Origin: Uliginosibacterium flavum
GTDB lineage: Bacteria > Pseudomonadota > Gammaproteobacteria > Burkholderiales > Rhodocyclaceae
Length of the DNA: 64,000 nucleotides
Direction of reading: 5' to 3'
Assembly (NCBI RefSeq): GCF_040566545.1
Contig: NZ_JBEWZI010000018.1
Coordinates: 15,773 to 79,772 of the forward strand
The translations under genes and the position numbers were made by a program. Below are positions 1 to 8,691 of the stretch, one piece after another (the first letter of the stretch is position 1; each line of letters begins with the position of its first letter). The notes under the pieces are model-generated. The model did no database searches and was not told the DNA's origin. It saw only the letters and a list, made by a program, of their open reading frames with translations.

Positions 1-1251
1 GTAGGAAACGGTAGGCGTGACCCGGTTGATCACCAGTTCGCAGCAGGCGTATTCCATGTTGCCCAGCGACTGGCCGGTTTGCGGATCTTTCAGCGCCTTG
101 CCAAGCAGATACACGCGGTAGCGGCTGTTCGGCGCCATTGCGGCGCCGCCCTGACTGAGGACGACCTGATTGCCGGTGCGTTCGATGATCGAGATCGGGA
201 AGCTGCGCAGCAGGATCGCTTCGGTGGCCTTCTTGACGATGTCGGCCTGCATGTTCGCCAGGGTCTTGTTGCCATCAATGCCGGCGCCCATGGTGCTGGG
301 GCCGATTGACGGGGCACTACCTTGCAGGCTGCTCGATTGCTGGATCTGGCGGGTTGCGACATTGATCATGCGTTGCGAGACAGACCAGCCGCCGGAGTAG
401 CTGACCAGATCGCGATCCGAGGTTTGTAGTTGGCGCACGTGCTTGTTGTAGGCCAGGGTGTTGATCTCGCCGATCCAGATCAGATCGGCACTGAGCGCTT
501 GGCCGAGCTTGGCGATGTCGGTATTCACTGTTTGGCCCGAACCGATCATTGCCAGCTCGTCCTGAATCTCACCTTCGAATTGACGATCCAGCACGGTGAA
601 GCGGCCGGTTTGTGCAAGTGCGTCGACGATTTGGCGGTGTAGGGGCTCAAGTACTTCGCTGGCAGGCACGTTACGGCCGCCGATATTGAAGCTGGCCTGC
701 TTGCTGCGCAGCGGGGCGATCACGATCTTGATCTTGCCGGCATCCGCCGGGGCCTTGAACTTGGCGATTTTCGCTTCGATGTCGACCACGTAAGTGCCGC
801 CATCCTTTGCGGGCGGCACGACGTTCAAGACTTTGAAAGACGAGACCAGTCCGCTGGATTGAGTAATGATCTGTTCGGCGAAAGCCTGACCTTGCAGCTG
901 GGCCGTAGCTTTGGCGCTGTCGTGCCCCTGATCGGAGTAAACATCGATCTGGGCCGTGGCCTTGGCAATCACGTTGAGGTTGGCGCTGCTGGCATCAACG
1001 TTGACGCCATTGACCTGCATGACGGCTGTTTTCAGCGCGTCATTGACGGCAGCTCCGGGCATCATACCCATGCCTTTGGCCGTAACCGAAACATGTTCGA
1101 CCTTGCCGACATCGGGTGTGTTCTGTCCGGTTGCCGGGGGCTGAGGGGCTGTAACCGGGGTGGGGACCGCAGGCGCTGGATCAGCGGGGGGTTTGTTGTT
1201 GCATGCGCTGAGCGCGGCGATCAGCAGTGCGGACAGAAGCAGGGTTTTCAT
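1..1251 (-). CDS. CsgG/LpoB-like lipoprotein, 3' end beyond the window
   Basis: The frame is open from the ATG at 1251 to base 1, giving at least 417 residues; the C-terminus lies outside the window. The N-terminus is a lipoprotein signal: a short Lys start, a hydrophobic stretch and a lipobox LSAC at about residues 14-17, so the mature protein should be anchored by its Cys. A Pro-rich linker follows (about 20-45). The middle and C-terminal part (for example VLDRQFEGEIQDE near residues 215-230, then IGSGQ and DLIWIGEI) resembles the CsgG/LpoB fold of outer-membrane assembly lipoproteins. It is the last gene of a cluster of four exported proteins on this strand, but a terminator-like hairpin separates it from the gene before. 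Family assignment is by pattern, not by search; the exact function is unknown. Confidence 0.7.
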   Translation of the reverse strand, partial: MKTLLLSALLIAALSACNNKPPADPAPAVPTPVTAPQPPATGQNTPDVGKVEHVSVTAKGMGMMPGAAVNDALKTAVMQVNGVNVDASSANLNVIAKATAQIDVYSDQGHDSAKATAQLQGQAFAEQIITQSSGLVSSFKVLNVVPPAKDGGTYVVDIEAKIAKFKAPADAGKIKIVIAPLRSKQASFNIGGRNVPASEVLEPLHRQIVDALAQTGRFTVLDRQFEGEIQDELAMIGSGQTVNTDIAKLGQALSADLIWIGEINTLAYNKHVRQLQTSDRDLVSYSGGWSVSQRMINVATRQIQQSSSLQGSAPSIGPSTMGAGIDGNKTLANMQADIVKKATEAILLRSFPISIIERTGNQVVLSQGGAAMAPNSRYRVYLLGKALKDPQTGQSLGNMEYACCELVINRVTPTVSY

Positions 1252-1275
1252 GTCGGGATTTCCTGAGTCGGGAAT

Positions 1276-1311
1276 GAAAAACGGGGCCCGACACATGTAG
1301 TCGCTGCCCCG
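1276..1311 (-). terminator. Intrinsic terminator between two exported-protein genes
   Basis: Read on the minus strand, ACGGGGC (1311-1305) pairs with GCCCCGT (1287-1281) and is followed by a run of T. It lies 22 bases after the stop of the gene at 1334-1963 and 25 bases before the start of the lipoprotein gene, so it may reduce read-through into the last gene of the cluster. Confidence 0.65.
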
Positions 1312-1333
1312 TCCGGAATGGCTACGCCTGCAC

Positions 1334-1963
1334 TTAGATCATGCTGGTAGCGTCGTTGGCTTCCTTGGGAACGGGAATGTTGTTGGTCTTGGCAAAATCA
1401 ATGGAACTCTTCAGTGTGCCACCCAGTGCCTTGATCGAGTCAGGCAGGCTCTTGACGACAAACAGGGCCGAATTGGTCGAGCCGCCGATGGAGGTCGGGC
1501 TCGGCTTGAAGTTTTTGGCGTCGCCGCCCATGCCGACGTACTGGATGATGCCGCGAGCCAGATCGCCCATGCCATCACTGAACTGCTGCTTGCTCTTGGC
1601 ATCCATCTCGACTTTTTTGTCCTTCATCTTGGCTTCGAGGGCCTTGCTGCTCTCGGTCTGTGTCTTGCTGGCTTCTTCCAACGAGTCCTTGGTGGCTCCT
1701 TCGGTCAGGTTCTTGCCTGCCAGTTCAGCCTTGTCGGCCTCATCCTTGAGACCCACAGCACGCAGCATTTTCACGTCAGCCTTGTTCACGTTCTTGGCGC
1801 CGCCCACATATTTATTGACGATCTGATCAGAGCTCACGCTCGCGCCAGCTGCATCACCGCCGATACCGGCTATTTTTCCCAGTCCACCGAATTGCGCACA
1901 AGCCATGCCTGAAGCTGCTGTCAAGGTCACGCCCATCACCACTGCCAGAAATTTCGTCTTCAT
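1334..1963 (-). CDS. Secreted protein of unknown function, Lys/Ala-rich
   Basis: The start at 1963 is chosen because AAGGAAG lies six bases upstream and a clear signal peptide follows (residues 1-24, ending in GMACAQ). An in-frame start further upstream would put 24 non-signal residues in front. The mature part, about 185 residues, is helical and charged, with many Lys, Ala and Gln between residues 70 and 140, and ends with a Val/Ile-rich region. I do not recognise the family. It is the third gene of a cluster of exported proteins transcribed right to left, 86 bases after the gene at 2050-3165, and is followed by a hairpin terminator. No enzyme motif or Cys pair is visible. Confidence 0.75.
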   Translation of the reverse strand: MKTKFLAVVMGVTLTAASGMACAQFGGLGKIAGIGGDAAGASVSSDQIVNKYVGGAKNVNKADVKMLRAVGLKDEADKAELAGKNLTEGATKDSLEEASKTQTESSKALEAKMKDKKVEMDAKSKQQFSDGMGDLARGIIQYVGMGGDAKNFKPSPTSIGGSTNSALFVVKSLPDSIKALGGTLKSSIDFAKTNNIPVPKEANDATSMI

Positions 1964-2049
1964 TTGGTCTTCCTTGTTGGAGTGTTTAATCACCGGCTCG
2001 GAAAATCTGATGGAGGCGGCCGGTGCGCGCGCCATCAGGAAATGTTCGT

Positions 2050-3165
2050 TTAGCGAATGCCGGCGGCGTTCAAACGGCTGACTACTTCGCGAGCTGCTGC
2101 CATTGAGGCGTCCTTGAGAGCCTTGCCGGATGCGCTGGCATTGTCCGGGCCGACACCGAAATACTGCACGGCTGGCACGGAAGCGACTTCACGCGGCAAT
2201 TTGGCTGATACGTCCAGCACGCGGCCAGTGACGGTGACCGCCACGCGCTGCATCCCGGTAGCGTCGTCCTGCATCGGTGCGCCGACGTCCAGCGTTGCCA
2301 GCACCAGATACGGGACCTGGCTATTGCGCAGGGCGGCGACGACACCCCGCAGCGTGGCCGGGGCGAGATCGTTACCGGTCGAGAAATCCTGATTCACGGC
2401 TTTGATGTCCTTGTCTTCAAGCACGAACTCGGGTTCTGCCACCTGGAAGCCACCTTGCGAGAACACACTGGTGATCGAGGTCTTGGTGTTGTTCATGGCG
2501 AGCAGACGATAGCTCGTGTCATCAGCTTTGCGCGTCGTGCTGCCGCCGGTTTCGACCTTGATCGATGCCTTGGCCGTCACACTTTCGCTGGAGTCCCTTT
2601 TTGCGGCCGTGGCCACGGCATTGCCGCGCACCACTTCGCCTTCGGCACCCTTGCTCGAGCGCGAACGATCCACCGAGGCTTCGCGTTCCACTTCGGCGCG
2701 CTTGACGACGCGGTCGTCAAAGGAGCGCACGCTGGAGACTTCGCGGCCGACGAAGACATAGACGAGCTGGGAGCGTTCGCCCTGTGCAGTTTTTGCCGTG
2801 GCGCTGGAGCCGCGGATGGTGCTGCGCAGCTTTGCAACATTGATCTCGACGCGCACGGACACCGAGTACTTCTTGGCGCTTTCCTGATTCTGCTCGTTGA
2901 TGATCGTGGTGCTGAGGATGAACTTTTCGAGATTGGCTTCGATCTTCGGCTGGATCGCCTCGAAATTCTCGGATTCGGCTTCACCTGCTTCGGCGAAGTA
3001 ACGCTCGACGGCGGAGACCTGGGCGGCTTTATAGGCCTTGTCCTTGTCGCCGGCCGACAGGCTCCAGCCGTAGGGCGCAGTGCCTACGCCTTTGGCGGTG
3101 ACGACCTGGGCCATGCATTGGGTGGACAGGATCAGGCCGGCAAGGGCCAATAGCAGTTTGTTCAT
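2050..3165 (-). CDS. Periplasmic LPP20/flagellar-assembly-T-like protein of unknown function
   Basis: This 371-residue protein has a signal peptide (residues 1-19, ending STQCMAQ). The first part, about residues 20-130, with GVGTAPYGWSLSAGDKDKAYKAAQ and repeated charged helices, recalls the LPP20/FlgT N-terminal domain in which short-chain residues precede an Ala/Glu helix. The remainder alternates strands and helices; residues 150-210 are highly charged. The start codon overlaps the stop of the upstream gene (ATGA at 3162-3165), so the two are translationally coupled. The protein is probably part of an envelope complex with the neighbouring lipoprotein and secreted proteins; that is inference from context. 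Confidence 0.7.
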   Translation of the reverse strand: MNKLLLALAGLILSTQCMAQVVTAKGVGTAPYGWSLSAGDKDKAYKAAQVSAVERYFAEAGEAESENFEAIQPKIEANLEKFILSTTIINEQNQESAKKYSVSVRVEINVAKLRSTIRGSSATAKTAQGERSQLVYVFVGREVSSVRSFDDRVVKRAEVEREASVDRSRSSKGAEGEVVRGNAVATAAKRDSSESVTAKASIKVETGGSTTRKADDTSYRLLAMNNTKTSITSVFSQGGFQVAEPEFVLEDKDIKAVNQDFSTGNDLAPATLRGVVAALRNSQVPYLVLATLDVGAPMQDDATGMQRVAVTVTGRVLDVSAKLPREVASVPAVQYFGVGPDNASASGKALKDASMAAAREVVSRLNAAGIR

Positions 3166-4346
3166 TTACTCTTCCTCAGAATGTCACGGGCGGTTTCAAC
3201 TTGCGATTTGATGTCTTTGGCCGAAGCGGCTGCGGCTAGCCACTTCTGGTCGGCCTGGCCTCCTTCGACAAGGAAATTGGCGAATTTCTTGTACATGCTG
3301 TTAATGACTTCGGCGTAAGCAGGGAAATTGTCACTACTGATTTGAGTAGCCGGGACGACGCTGGACTCGCCGTTTTTCAGGTCCGTGTTGATGAAGTCCG
3401 TACCCAATGTTGGCTCATAGAATTTGAGGCTGGACTTCACCCCATAGACGTAGGCAATGCCGACACTGGTTTCGTCGGTTTTCTTCTTCACAAATTCGTT
3501 GATCTTGATGTCGAAAAGGTAGTCACCTTCTGCCACCTTGAGCTTGAAGTCGTCACCGTTTTCCAGACGCATCATCATCACGCCGCCGACTGCGCCGATG
3601 CTGCTGGGCAGGAGGGGAACGCCAACGCGGGAAGACAGCAGCGAGGCGAAGGCATCAGCGACCATGGTCGCGGCCGCTTTGGGATTTCTGCGTAGCGGTT
3701 CGGGAAACTCGGCGAGCGCCTCAGAAGAAACTTCCACCTTTTTTACCTGCAGGGTCTTTGTGCCTTCCTTGGGCAGTTCGCCTGTTGCCAGACGCTTGGC
3801 AAACAGGCTGATCAGTCCCTGGCCATCCTGACTCGTGAGCTGGTTTTCGACCAGCGCCTGCAGGCGCGCTTCCGAAGGTGCATTCGGAGTGGCGTCGAAA
3901 ATCACGGTGCTCAGCGGGTAAGTGCGGACAACGGTTTGCGCTTTGTAATCAAAGATCAGCAAGTTGCCTCGCAGATTGACGAAGGTCTTGTAATAGGCCC
4001 CGTAATTTTCCGTAGAGACGACCTCGTCGGTCAGTACCAGCACGATCATCAGGGCTTGATCGCTGGCTTTCAGATTGACCAGGCTGCCGGCCGGACGCAA
4101 TTCGATGGCCGGATTACTGATGCCTTGGGTGCGACTGAACACCTGCGCGGAAAGACTCTGGCCGACGCCGGCGGCTTTGAGCTTCTCGAAAGTCTTGAAG
4201 CTGTAGGGGAAGCGGCTCTGAGCCGTTTTGTAATCACCGGCAAAGGCGAACCCGGCGAGGGTGGCTTCGGCGGCGCGAGCGTTTGGGGTAATCAACACAG
4301 AGGTGGCGCAAATCAACGCCATGACAACAGATAGAAGCTTTCTCAT
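3162..4346 (-). CDS. Secreted protein of unknown function, first gene of exported-protein operon
   Basis: The 394-residue product begins with a signal peptide (about residues 1-25, MRKLLSVVMALICATS then ANARAA-type cleavage). The mature chain has no Cys pairs or recognised catalytic motif. A segment near residues 245-260 (LLPSSIGAVGGVMMMRL) is hydrophobic but short. I do not recognise the family. It is the 5'-most gene of the four-gene exported-protein cluster and overlaps the next gene by four bases (ATGA), so co-expression is likely. About 220 non-coding bases separate it from the SemiSWEET gene on its 5' side; I see no strong promoter there. Confidence 0.7.
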   Translation of the reverse strand: MRKLLSVVMALICATSVLITPNARAAEATLAGFAFAGDYKTAQSRFPYSFKTFEKLKAAGVGQSLSAQVFSRTQGISNPAIELRPAGSLVNLKASDQALMIVLVLTDEVVSTENYGAYYKTFVNLRGNLLIFDYKAQTVVRTYPLSTVIFDATPNAPSEARLQALVENQLTSQDGQGLISLFAKRLATGELPKEGTKTLQVKKVEVSSEALAEFPEPLRRNPKAAATMVADAFASLLSSRVGVPLLPSSIGAVGGVMMMRLENGDDFKLKVAEGDYLFDIKINEFVKKKTDETSVGIAYVYGVKSSLKFYEPTLGTDFINTDLKNGESSVVPATQISSDNFPAYAEVINSMYKKFANFLVEGGQADQKWLAAAASAKDIKSQVETARDILRKSK

Positions 4347-4567
4347 ACACCACTTTGCGGGAAGGTTGGCGGGCGGGTATCAAGGCGTGCCTGACACGCA
4401 GCGCGGATCATACCGGGCAGTACGGGCAAGGCACGCAAAGCGTCGGCTGTCCAGAAGGGCAGTCTCTATCGGAGAGTTTTGTACCGGAGCTCGCGCTTGA
4501 CGCGTCAGGATATGTAAGTGCGGGATGTTTGGCGAGGCCGGCAGGATGGATGGCCGGAATCGGCCGC

Positions 4568-4816
4568 TCAGCCGAAGCGGATCTTCATGCCCAGAATGAA
4601 AATGGCCAGTGCCAAGGTGATGATGTTGGCGACGATGATTGGCCAGGAACCGAGCAGCAGGCCGTAAATCAGCCAGAGGGCAACGCCGAGCGTGAAAATG
4701 CCATACATGCCCAGCGAGACGCCGCGGGCGGAACGGGTTTTCCAGGTGAGCCAGGCTTGCGGGATGAAGGCGACGGTGGTGCAGAACGCCGCGGTGTAGC
4801 CGATCAGATCATTCAT
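4568..4816 (-). CDS. SemiSWEET / PQ-loop family small sugar transporter
   Basis: The 82-residue protein has three predicted membrane segments (about 4-22, 38-56 and 60-78) and the layout of a single triple-helix bundle of the MtN3/SWEET superfamily, with a conserved Pro-Gln in the first helix (AFIPQAWLTWKTRSARGVS) and Gly-rich second helix. Bacterial SemiSWEETs of this size dimerise to make a small sugar channel in the inner membrane; the substrate here cannot be told. It lies 42 bases downstream of the HNH-nuclease gene on the same strand. A GGCCG inverted repeat follows the stop but lacks a T run. Confidence 0.85.
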   Translation of the reverse strand: MNDLIGYTAAFCTTVAFIPQAWLTWKTRSARGVSLGMYGIFTLGVALWLIYGLLLGSWPIIVANIITLALAIFILGMKIRFG

Positions 4817-4858
4817 TGTGCGGAGTACGGAGTGCGGCTGAAGTGGGTGCAGATTCTA

Positions 4859-5476
4859 TCAGGCGCGACGCCAGCGGCTTTGTGCCGGCAAATGATGGGC
4901 AAGAAAATCCATCTGGTCGGCGAGGATGAGGCGGTTGGACAGGATCAGGTATTCGGCTTTGTTCGGCACATAAGGTGCGTAGAGCAGCATCATGCGGGCT
5001 TGCTCCGGCGTGCGTCCGCCCTTGCGCTGATTGCAGCTGCGACAGGCTGCGACGACGTTCATCCAGGTGTCGGCACCGTTTTGCGAAACGGGTTTGATGT
5101 GGTCGCGGGTCAGGCGTGCGGTATTCAGTTCGGCGCCGCAGTAGGCGCAGATGTGACGGTCGCGGTGAAAGAGCTCGCGATTGGTCAGTGGCGGCACCTG
5201 ACGCAGACTGCGCGTGGACAGGGATTTTCCCTTGATGGCGATGATGCTGTTGGCGGTGATGAGGGAGCGATGGCCGGTTTTGCGCGAGACGCCTCCGAAG
5301 AAAGTGAAGCACGCGTCACCGGCATCCCAGGCCACCATGTTGCGCGAGTAATAAAAAAGCGCATGTTGCCAAGTCACCCAGCGATGTGGCTGACCTTGCG
5401 CATCCAAGGTGAGGATCAGCGGGCGCTGCTCACGGTGGATCGGGCGGATTTCTGGGCGGTATTCGGGAGTACGCAT
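4859..5476 (-). CDS. HNH endonuclease family protein
   Basis: The 205-residue protein carries a McrA-type HNH domain in its C-terminal half: CAYCG (about residues 110-114), the DHIKP core His (about 124-128), W.NVVAACRSCNQRKGG (about 138-153). The two CxxC pairs should bind a structural zinc and the HNH residues a catalytic metal. The N-terminal 100 residues (WQHALFYYSRNMVAWDAG and following) match the extended N-terminus found in stand-alone chromosomal HNH proteins of proteobacteria. There is no methylase, integrase or toxin partner nearby, so a restriction or homing role is not supported. Its cellular function is unknown. Confidence 0.85.
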   Translation of the reverse strand: MRTPEYRPEIRPIHREQRPLILTLDAQGQPHRWVTWQHALFYYSRNMVAWDAGDACFTFFGGVSRKTGHRSLITANSIIAIKGKSLSTRSLRQVPPLTNRELFHRDRHICAYCGAELNTARLTRDHIKPVSQNGADTWMNVVAACRSCNQRKGGRTPEQARMMLLYAPYVPNKAEYLILSNRLILADQMDFLAHHLPAQSRWRRA

Positions 5477-5559
5477 GAGTGTGTCGCCGGGAGTGAACCT
5501 CGTTTGACCACGTTTTTACTGTACCGTTATTACCTGTTTCAGGCCACAAGCTAATCGCC

Positions 5560-6213
5560 TTGAATCGAATAATCAATCTTCCCGTGCGCCTGATGACACG
5601 CCCGCTGCCGGCCTGGGGGCGTTTGTTGCTGATCGGTTTGGTGGTGTCAGTTGTACTGCATGGCGCTGCACTGGATTTTTGGCGCGGCATGGCAGGCCTG
5701 GAAGGCGCTCCGGATATGGGTTTCAGACAGGTGGCCTTGCAGGCCCGCCTGCAGCCTGCGTCTGCCGACAGGCTGTCTGAAGAGCCTTCATCGGTGCGCC
5801 TTGGCGAGGCCGTAGGCGAGAAACCAAGCGCTCGTCCGGCTCTGCCGGCAAGAGTCGCGCAGCGGTCGGTACCGCGCTCAGCGGTGAGTGTCGCGGATGC
5901 GTCGTCTGCCGTTGTCGTGGCGTCATCGGTTGAGTCCGGGCTGCGGCCGCTGTCGCGGGCCGAGGGTCTGGTGGCTTATCGGCTGGCTTTGCTGGCGGTT
6001 CTGGGTGCGCCGTCTGCCAGACTGATTTCTCCTGTGCAGCTGAGTCTGAGTGCTTCGCCGGGCGGTGCTCAGGTAGAGATCCGGATCTCGTCAGGCGATG
6101 CGGTGCAGGATCAGGTCTGGCTGGAGGCCGTTCGCGGCGCTGTGCTGCGTGCAGAGGTACCAGAGGTGCTGGCTGGACAGGCTTTTGTGCTGGATCTGGA
6201 GTTCTGGCCTTAA
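5560..6213 (+). CDS. TonB-like membrane-anchored protein
   Basis: The 217-residue frame begins with TTG at 5560; an ATG at 5593 is an alternative with the same membrane segment and neither has a strong ribosome site. A single hydrophobic helix (about residues 21-40, LLLIGLVVSVVLHGAAL) follows a short positive N-terminus, the orientation seen in TonB/TolA. The middle is low-complexity Ala/Val/Ser and Pro-poor, and the last 70 residues (EIRISSGDAVQDQVWLEAVRG then a beta end) resemble a reduced TonB C-terminal domain. There are no exbB/exbD genes beside it. Its stop overlaps the Nudix gene on the opposite strand by four bases. Confidence 0.6.
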   Translation: MNRIINLPVRLMTRPLPAWGRLLLIGLVVSVVLHGAALDFWRGMAGLEGAPDMGFRQVALQARLQPASADRLSEEPSSVRLGEAVGEKPSARPALPARVAQRSVPRSAVSVADASSAVVVASSVESGLRPLSRAEGLVAYRLALLAVLGAPSARLISPVQLSLSASPGGAQVEIRISSGDAVQDQVWLEAVRGAVLRAEVPEVLAGQAFVLDLEFWP

Positions 6214-6746
6214 CTCAGGGCGCCCAGGGTTTCTTCGCGAAACAGGAAGTGGCCGTTTGCGCGATCCTTGAAATAATGGCGTAGTGACAGGTAGATGGAG
6301 CGGAAAGCGATTTTCTCCCACGGGATTTCGTGCTCGGCAAACAAACGGGTTTCCAGCGACTCTTCGCCCGGCGCGAAATCCAGATCGAGCAGGCGGGCGC
6401 GATAAATGATGTGCACTTGACTGATTTGCGGGAGATTGACCAGTGTGTACATTTCGCCCAGTTCAATACGGGCGCAGGCCTCTTCCAGAGTTTCGCGGAT
6501 GGCGGCCTCACCGGTTGATTCGCCGATTTCCATGAAGCCCGCCGGCAAGGTCCAGAAGCCTGAGCGAGGTTCGATGGCGCGGCGGCACAGCAAGACCTTG
6601 TCCTCCCAGATTGGCAAGGCGCCGGCGACCAGCTTTGGATTCAGGTAGTGGATGCTGCCACAGGCGGTGCAGACGTGGCGGGGACGTTGATCGCCCGCGG
6701 GAACGCGTAAACCGACTTCAGCACCACAGGCAGAGCAGTATTTCAT
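6210..6746 (-). CDS. Nudix hydrolase with N-terminal zinc ribbon
   Basis: The 178-residue protein has a zinc ribbon formed by CSAC (residues 4-7) and CTAC (about 29-32), then a Nudix domain. The Nudix box reads GFMEIGESTGEAAIRETLEE followed by Ala-Cys, matching G-x5-E-x7-R-E-x2-E-E with Cys in place of the usual Gly near the end. Such zinc-ribbon Nudix enzymes hydrolyse nucleoside diphosphate derivatives such as NADH or ADP-ribose; the substrate cannot be fixed here. The gene converges on the TonB-like gene and is followed upstream by the divergent diguanylate cyclase. Confidence 0.85.
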   Translation of the reverse strand: MKYCSACGAEVGLRVPAGDQRPRHVCTACGSIHYLNPKLVAGALPIWEDKVLLCRRAIEPRSGFWTLPAGFMEIGESTGEAAIRETLEEACARIELGEMYTLVNLPQISQVHIIYRARLLDLDFAPGEESLETRLFAEHEIPWEKIAFRSIYLSLRHYFKDRANGHFLFREETLGALS

Positions 6747-6901
6747 TGCAGATGTTTTCCGGCCAAGAGGGGTGTTTGTGTTCCAGTTCGGCTGTTTGGC
6801 CGACTGGAATCTGGAATATGATGACCCTCATTGTGGTTTTTACGACATGGTTTTGCAATCGTCGTGTGGCAAATCAGCGGTGTCCATCGTATGCTTGAGT
6901 C

Positions 6902-8476
6902 ATGAGTAACCGGATCGAGATTCACAACGCGTGGAATGAACTGGTGCCGGCCTGGAAAATGGTCTGGCAGGCCAGCCATGAGCTGGAGCGCTGGGCCGCC
7001 TTCATGCCGCACTGTGACCGACTGCTGGCTTTGGCGCGCGAGCAGGGCCTGACCGAGCTGGAAGACGCCTTGCGTCCGCTCAGCGTGCTGCTGGCCAATG
7101 TGAAGGAGCCGGGCGCCAAACAGACTTCGGCGGTCGATCTGCTCTTGCCGCATATTTTTGCTGTCGTGCGCGATGTATGCAGTCCGGCGCTGCAGCGATC
7201 GACAGTCGCCAGCCAGGTCGAGGATGAAGGCTTGCCGCTGGTCGTAATGCTGACCTCCGACACCGATTCTGTGCAGGATCTGCTCTTGCAGATGGAACAC
7301 TACGGCTACGCGTTCAAAGTGTTCGTTGATTACCGTCAGGGGCTGCAGACTGCATTGGCGCAGCGCGCAGTGGCCGTGGTGATGGAGGTTGGCGACGGGC
7401 TGGATGCCCGCCTGGCAGGGTTGGCTGATCAGATCAGCCGCAGCGGATTGAAATGGTTTGCGATGTCGCGCAAGGGAGATTTTCGCTTGCGCTTGCAGGC
7501 GATCAGGCATGGCGCGCAGGGTTTTTTTCTCGAACCCTTGTCGATCAATGCCTTGGTGGATGCGGTCGATCCATTGGTGTTCACGGCCAAGGAAGATCCC
7601 TATCGGGTGTTGGCGCTGGATGATTCGGCCACTGTGCTGGCTTCAATTCAGAAAGCACTGGAGCAAATGCCGAATCTGAGCTTGCGGGCGATTCGCCAGC
7701 CGGATCTGGTGCTGGAGACCTTGCTGGACTTTTCGCCGGACGTGCTGTTGCTGGATTTTCACATGCAGGGCTGCAATGGCCTGGAAGTGGCGAAAATAAT
7801 CCGTCAAAACAAGGCTTTCGAGTCGATTCCGATCATCTTCCTGACCAGCGAGACCAGCCAGGCCGTACAGCTGGAAGCGATGCGCCATGGTGGCGATGAT
7901 TTCCTGACCAAGCCGATCAGCCAGGCGCAACTGGTGAATACCGTGATCAGCAAGGCTGAGCGTTATCGCGGCTTGCGCAAATTGATGGTGGAAGACAGTC
8001 TGACCGGCCTGTTCAATCACGTGAAGACCAAGGCCTTGCTGCAGCAGGCTTTGTTGCAGGGTGAACGTCAGGGTTTGCCGGTCTGCTACGCAATCCTAGA
8101 TCTGGACCATTTCAAGCGGGTGAACGACAGCTACGGCCACACGGTGGGAGATGCTGTTCTCAAGACCTTGGCGCGTTACCTCAAACAGCGTTTGCGGCGT
8201 GCCGACGTGGTCGGACGTTATGGCGGCGAAGAGTTTGTAGTGGTGTTCTTCGATGCGTCGGAAGAGCAGGCACTGGAGCGGCTGGACAGTATCCGCGAGG
8301 GTTTTTCCAAGATTTATCACGCTTACGATGAGGGGATCTTTGCAGTGACCTTCAGTGCCGGCCTGGCTCATTACCCGAGTTTCAGCAACATGATGGAGCT
8401 GATGGTGGCTGCCGACAACGCGCTGTATGCCGCCAAGCGCGCCGGGCGCAACTGCGTGCAGCTTGCGAAGTCCTGA
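6902..8476 (+). CDS. PleD-like diguanylate cyclase (pseudo-REC, REC, GGDEF)
   Basis: The 524-residue cytoplasmic protein makes cyclic di-GMP. Residues 1-110 are helical; about 115-230 form a receiver-like domain without the normal acidic pocket; about 233-350 form a standard receiver with LALDDS at its start, the phospho-acceptor Asp in VLLLDFHMQG, and LTKPI. The GGDEF domain follows, with DLDHFKRVNDSYGH, the active-site GGEEF at about 441-445 and an inhibitory RxxD site (RRAD, about 432-435) five residues before it. Intact GGEEF and RxxD predict an active, product-inhibited cyclase controlled by phosphorylation of the second receiver. It precedes a second GGDEF gene on the same strand. Confidence 0.92.
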   Translation: MSNRIEIHNAWNELVPAWKMVWQASHELERWAAFMPHCDRLLALAREQGLTELEDALRPLSVLLANVKEPGAKQTSAVDLLLPHIFAVVRDVCSPALQRSTVASQVEDEGLPLVVMLTSDTDSVQDLLLQMEHYGYAFKVFVDYRQGLQTALAQRAVAVVMEVGDGLDARLAGLADQISRSGLKWFAMSRKGDFRLRLQAIRHGAQGFFLEPLSINALVDAVDPLVFTAKEDPYRVLALDDSATVLASIQKALEQMPNLSLRAIRQPDLVLETLLDFSPDVLLLDFHMQGCNGLEVAKIIRQNKAFESIPIIFLTSETSQAVQLEAMRHGGDDFLTKPISQAQLVNTVISKAERYRGLRKLMVEDSLTGLFNHVKTKALLQQALLQGERQGLPVCYAILDLDHFKRVNDSYGHTVGDAVLKTLARYLKQRLRRADVVGRYGGEEFVVVFFDASEEQALERLDSIREGFSKIYHAYDEGIFAVTFSAGLAHYPSFSNMMELMVAADNALYAAKRAGRNCVQLAKS

Positions 8477-8584
8477 ACTGAAAAACCTGGCGTCTTTGTT
8501 GCGAAGCGCTGCTTTCAGGACCAAGCCAAAAGGGCAGAGTAGTGAAAGAGCCCTGATTCCCTGCCAGACGGTGGGTTTTTTCCG

Positions 8585-8612
8585 TTAAGTCAGGTTCCTT
8601 GTGTGCCGTAAA
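8585..8612 (+). promoter_or_regulatory. Possible sigma-28 promoter before HDOD-GGDEF gene
   Basis: TTAAGTCA (8585-8592) and GCCGTAAA (8605-8612) are separated by 12 bases. The -10 box is close to GCCGATAA, and the same GCCGTAA occurs in the candidate before the STAS gene, but the -35 match is poor and the spacer is one base longer than the usual 11. It would place transcription start before the ATG at 8692. Confidence 0.35.
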
Positions 8613-8691
8613 TAGGCCTCAGAGAGTGTGTTTTCTGCTTTGGCAGGAGGCGCGCCGTTCAGATATTTCTGGCGTTCCGGGTACGCGGTAT

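Noticed and set aside
4859..5476. HNH protein as part of a restriction or defence system
   Set aside because: No methylase, helicase or toxin gene is adjacent; the neighbours are a sugar transporter and a TonB-like protein.
8477..8598. Possible cyclic di-GMP riboswitch before the second cyclase gene
   Set aside because: The short stems and GAAAG stretch do not match the conserved GEMM core; an ordinary leader with a possible sigma-28 promoter explains it better.
8599..8691. TTG-initiated N-terminal extension of the HDOD-GGDEF protein
   Set aside because: It would start inside a promoter-like sequence, has no ribosome site and is not part of the HDOD family pattern.
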